Assembly (NCBI GenBank): GCA_900768815.1
Contig: CAAGEE010000018.1
Span: 1-64,000 of the forward strand
Direction: 5' to 3'
DNA from: Bacilli bacterium
GTDB taxonomy: Bacteria > Bacillota_I > Bacilli_A > RF39 > UBA660
Length of the DNA: 64,000 nt
The stretch's first letter is position 1. Each line of letters begins with the position of its first letter. Below, in pieces: positions 61,964 through 64,000 of this stretch. Made by a program: the position numbers and the translations under genes. The notes under the pieces are model-generated. The model had not been told where the DNA came from, did not search any database, and saw only the letters and a program-made list of their open reading frames with translations.

Positions 61964-64000
61964 ATGAGATGCAATAGATGTGGGGCTAATTTAGCTGATG
62001 ATGCTAAGTTTTGTAATTTGTGTGGTGGAAAGATTGCTGGTGGTAATTCTACAGATAAGAGTAATGGAGTAAAACGTGGTAATGATGGATTTACTAATGT
62101 TTTTACATCTCCAGCTAATAGTGCTTTTAATCCTAATTATAGGGATGATATTAGTAGAGTTGATCATAATATTAATAATGGTATTGACAATAATAATAGT
62201 ACTAATAATAATGTGCAAGTTAGTAGTAATAATTTAAATACTAATAATGAGAAAAAACATGATAATGGAGGCTTTACTGATGTTTTTTCTACACCAACTA
62301 ATTCTGTAAATTATAGTAATCAGAGTAATAGTAATAGTGCTTCTTTTAATAACTCTAATTTTGATTCCAAAATGAATCAAGGATATGATAATAACTTTAA
62401 TACTAATATAAATCAGAATTATAACAATAATTTTAATGGTAATATAAATTCTAATTACAACAATGTTAATAATAATGAAATGTGTATTAATTATAATAAT
62501 ACTAGTAATAAGTTTAAGAAAACTATTAACTTTAAAATATTAGTACCAGCGATGATTATTTTTTTAGTCGCTATAATGTATTTTATGACTGATGGTTTTG
62601 CATTTTTATCTGGGAAAAGAACTATTATGATTTACATGATAGGATCCGATTTGGAGTCTAAATATGCTGCTGCTTCACTTGATATTAATGAGATTACTAA
62701 TTCTGAGGCGGATTTTAATAAAGTTAATATTCTAATTTATACTGGGGGTAGTAAAAAATGGCAAAATGAAAATGTACCGAGTGATAAAAATGCAATTTTT
62801 AAAGTGAATAAAACTGGTACGTTGGAGAAGGTAGAAGAATTTGAAAAAGTTAGTATGACTGATTCAAATACTTTAGCGAGTTTTTTAAACTATGGTTATA
62901 AAAACTATAAAGCATCAAAATATAGTTTAATCTTATGGGATCATGGAGGAGGTCCAGTATATGGATATGGATTAGATCAAAACTTTATGGGTAGTCTTAC
63001 AATTCCAAAATTAAAACAAGCATTTGATAATAGTCCGTTTAAAAATAAAAAACTAGAAATGATTGGGTTTGATGCTTGTTTAATGTCCAGTGTTGAAGTT
63101 GCTTCCTTATTATCTAATTATGCTAAATACATGGTTGCTTCACAAGAAGTAGAACCAGGATATGGATGGGATTATAGATTTTTAGGAGATTTAAAAAGTA
63201 ATACTAGTACAGTAGATTTTGGAATGTTAGTTGTAGACTATTATGAAAAATATTATACGCAGACATTTAAGGCAAAAGGAATTACTTTGTCGTTACTTGA
63301 TTTAGCAAAAGTTAATGATGTAGAGAAAACAATTGATAATTTATTTAAAGATGTAGATGATAATTTAACAATCGATTATTCTAACGTATCTAGAACAAGA
63401 AATCAGACCAAGTCTTTTGGAAGAGTTAATGCTAATTCTATTTATGATTTAGTTGATTTATGTGATTTAATTAATAAATTACCTAGTAATTATAATGATA
63501 AGGCTTTACAAGTTAAGGAAGCGTTAGATTCATTTATTGTATATCAAAAAACAGATTTAGCTGATACTTATGGGGTTTCTATATATTTTCCGTTTGAAAA
63601 TAAAAAAAATATTACTAGTGTGATGGGTTTATATAGACAGTTTAATTTTGCTACAGAGTATACTAATTTTATTACTAATTTTTCTTCTAAACTTACTGGT
63701 ACTAGAATGAATAATTGGAAGTTAAGTAGTAATGTACCTGCTATTAGTAATGATATTATTAGTGTTACTGTACCAGAGGATGTTTCTAAGAATTATAGTT
63801 CGGCTAATTATGTTATTTTTGAGAAGATAAGTGATAAGTATTATATGCCTAGATTTAAGGGTACTGATATAACTGTTTCTAATAATGTTTTTAGTACTAC
63901 AATTGAGAAAAAGGGTATTATTGCTTATAATTCTAAAGAGTCTGTTTATTTAACTGCTTTTGAATCTGAAAAAGGAAAAGATTATATTAAGTATTTAATA
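61964..64000 (+). CDS. clostripain-family (C11) cysteine protease with zinc ribbon and membrane anchor, 3' end cut
   Basis: 679 codons are visible without a stop at the window edge. Zinc ribbon at the extreme N terminus (Cys3, 6, 17, 20), a long Asn/Ser-rich linker (about 25-180) with a repeated GGFTDVF/DGFTNVF motif, one membrane helix (about 188-206), then the C11 peptidase domain (about 220-590). His327 is in LWDHGGG and Cys372 in GFDACLMSSVEVA. The protease would lie outside and the zinc ribbon inside. C11 enzymes cleave after basic residues, often after self-activation. A beta-rich C-terminal part begins near 570. AGGTGATAGG precedes the ATG. Confidence 0.88.
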   Translation, partial: MRCNRCGANLADDAKFCNLCGGKIAGGNSTDKSNGVKRGNDGFTNVFTSPANSAFNPNYRDDISRVDHNINNGIDNNNSTNNNVQVSSNNLNTNNEKKHDNGGFTDVFSTPTNSVNYSNQSNSNSASFNNSNFDSKMNQGYDNNFNTNINQNYNNNFNGNINSNYNNVNNNEMCINYNNTSNKFKKTINFKILVPAMIIFLVAIMYFMTDGFAFLSGKRTIMIYMIGSDLESKYAAASLDINEITNSEADFNKVNILIYTGGSKKWQNENVPSDKNAIFKVNKTGTLEKVEEFEKVSMTDSNTLASFLNYGYKNYKASKYSLILWDHGGGPVYGYGLDQNFMGSLTIPKLKQAFDNSPFKNKKLEMIGFDACLMSSVEVASLLSNYAKYMVASQEVEPGYGWDYRFLGDLKSNTSTVDFGMLVVDYYEKYYTQTFKAKGITLSLLDLAKVNDVEKTIDNLFKDVDDNLTIDYSNVSRTRNQTKSFGRVNANSIYDLVDLCDLINKLPSNYNDKALQVKEALDSFIVYQKTDLADTYGVSIYFPFENKKNITSVMGLYRQFNFATEYTNFITNFSSKLTGTRMNNWKLSSNVPAISNDIISVTVPEDVSKNYSSANYVIFEKISDKYYMPRFKGTDITVSNNVFSTTIEKKGIIAYNSKESVYLTAFESEKGKDYIKYLI

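Noticed and set aside
1..64000. tRNA, rRNA, CRISPR arrays, insertion sequences, riboswitches
   Set aside because: No cloverleaf ending in CCA, no regular direct repeats with spacers, no transposase-like protein and no leader long enough for a riboswitch were found; intergenic gaps are almost all below 200 bases.

Overview
The window is a very AT-rich, gene-dense stretch of a low-GC Gram-positive chromosome. AGA dominates arginine codons, Asn/Lys/Ile are abundant, Shine-Dalgarno sites are strong, and promoters are often of the extended -10 type (TGnTATAAT). Gene order points to Bacilli: miaB-ymcA-cotE as in Bacillus, rpsP-khpA, uppS-cdsA-rseP, priA-fmt, rlmN-prpC-prkC-rsgA-rpe, and spoIIAA-sigF-spoVAC-spoVAD-spoVAE. 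The ribonucleotide reductases seen are both anaerobic (class III). The best guess is an uncultured, probably gut-associated, anaerobic Bacilli/Erysipelotrichia-like organism with spore-forming ancestry or ability. I cannot name the species.

Layout. 1-3.2 kb: a ydjG-ydjH-ydjI-like envelope module. 3.2-7.5 kb: an ankyrin-like protein and two tandem paralogous repeat proteins of unknown function. 7.5-10.5 kb: miaB, ymcA, a Zn-dependent phospholipase C-like protein and the spore-coat gene cotE. 10.6-15.5 kb: rpsP, khpA, uppS, cdsA, rseP, a membrane protein and a class B sortase whose start appears frameshifted. 15.5-26 kb: priA, fmt, rlmN, the prpC/prkC signalling pair, rsgA, rpe and several unknown membrane proteins. 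26-35.4 kb: a 3D-domain protein, an AMP-forming ligase, a hybrid histidine kinase, tex and a lone type IV prepilin-like protein. 35.4-43 kb: a Crp/Fnr regulator divergent from two anaerobic ribonucleotide reductase operons, plus dut. 43-59 kb: a sortase-assembled pilus island. 59-62 kb: sporulation genes. 62 kb to the end: a clostripain-family protease cut by the window edge.

Main points. (1) The second class III reductase is split. Its catalytic chain stops after the zinc-binding cysteines, and the glycyl-radical segment is a separate 53-codon gene with its own Shine-Dalgarno site, placed between nrdD and nrdG. (2) The sporulation sigma operon has no spoIIAB kinase gene, and the SpoIIAA-like protein has Asn at the position of the phosphorylated Ser58, so the usual partner switch looks dismantled. 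(3) A perfect FNR-type palindrome lies between the Crp/Fnr gene and nrdD. It sits where a class II activator would act on nrdD, and it overlaps the -35 box of the regulator's own promoter. (4) The pilus island has three tandem backbone-pilin paralogs. Their central D2 domains keep the likely isopeptide residues, but their C-terminal CnaB-like domains seem to have lost them. The island is bounded by two secreted von Willebrand A proteins without sorting signals.
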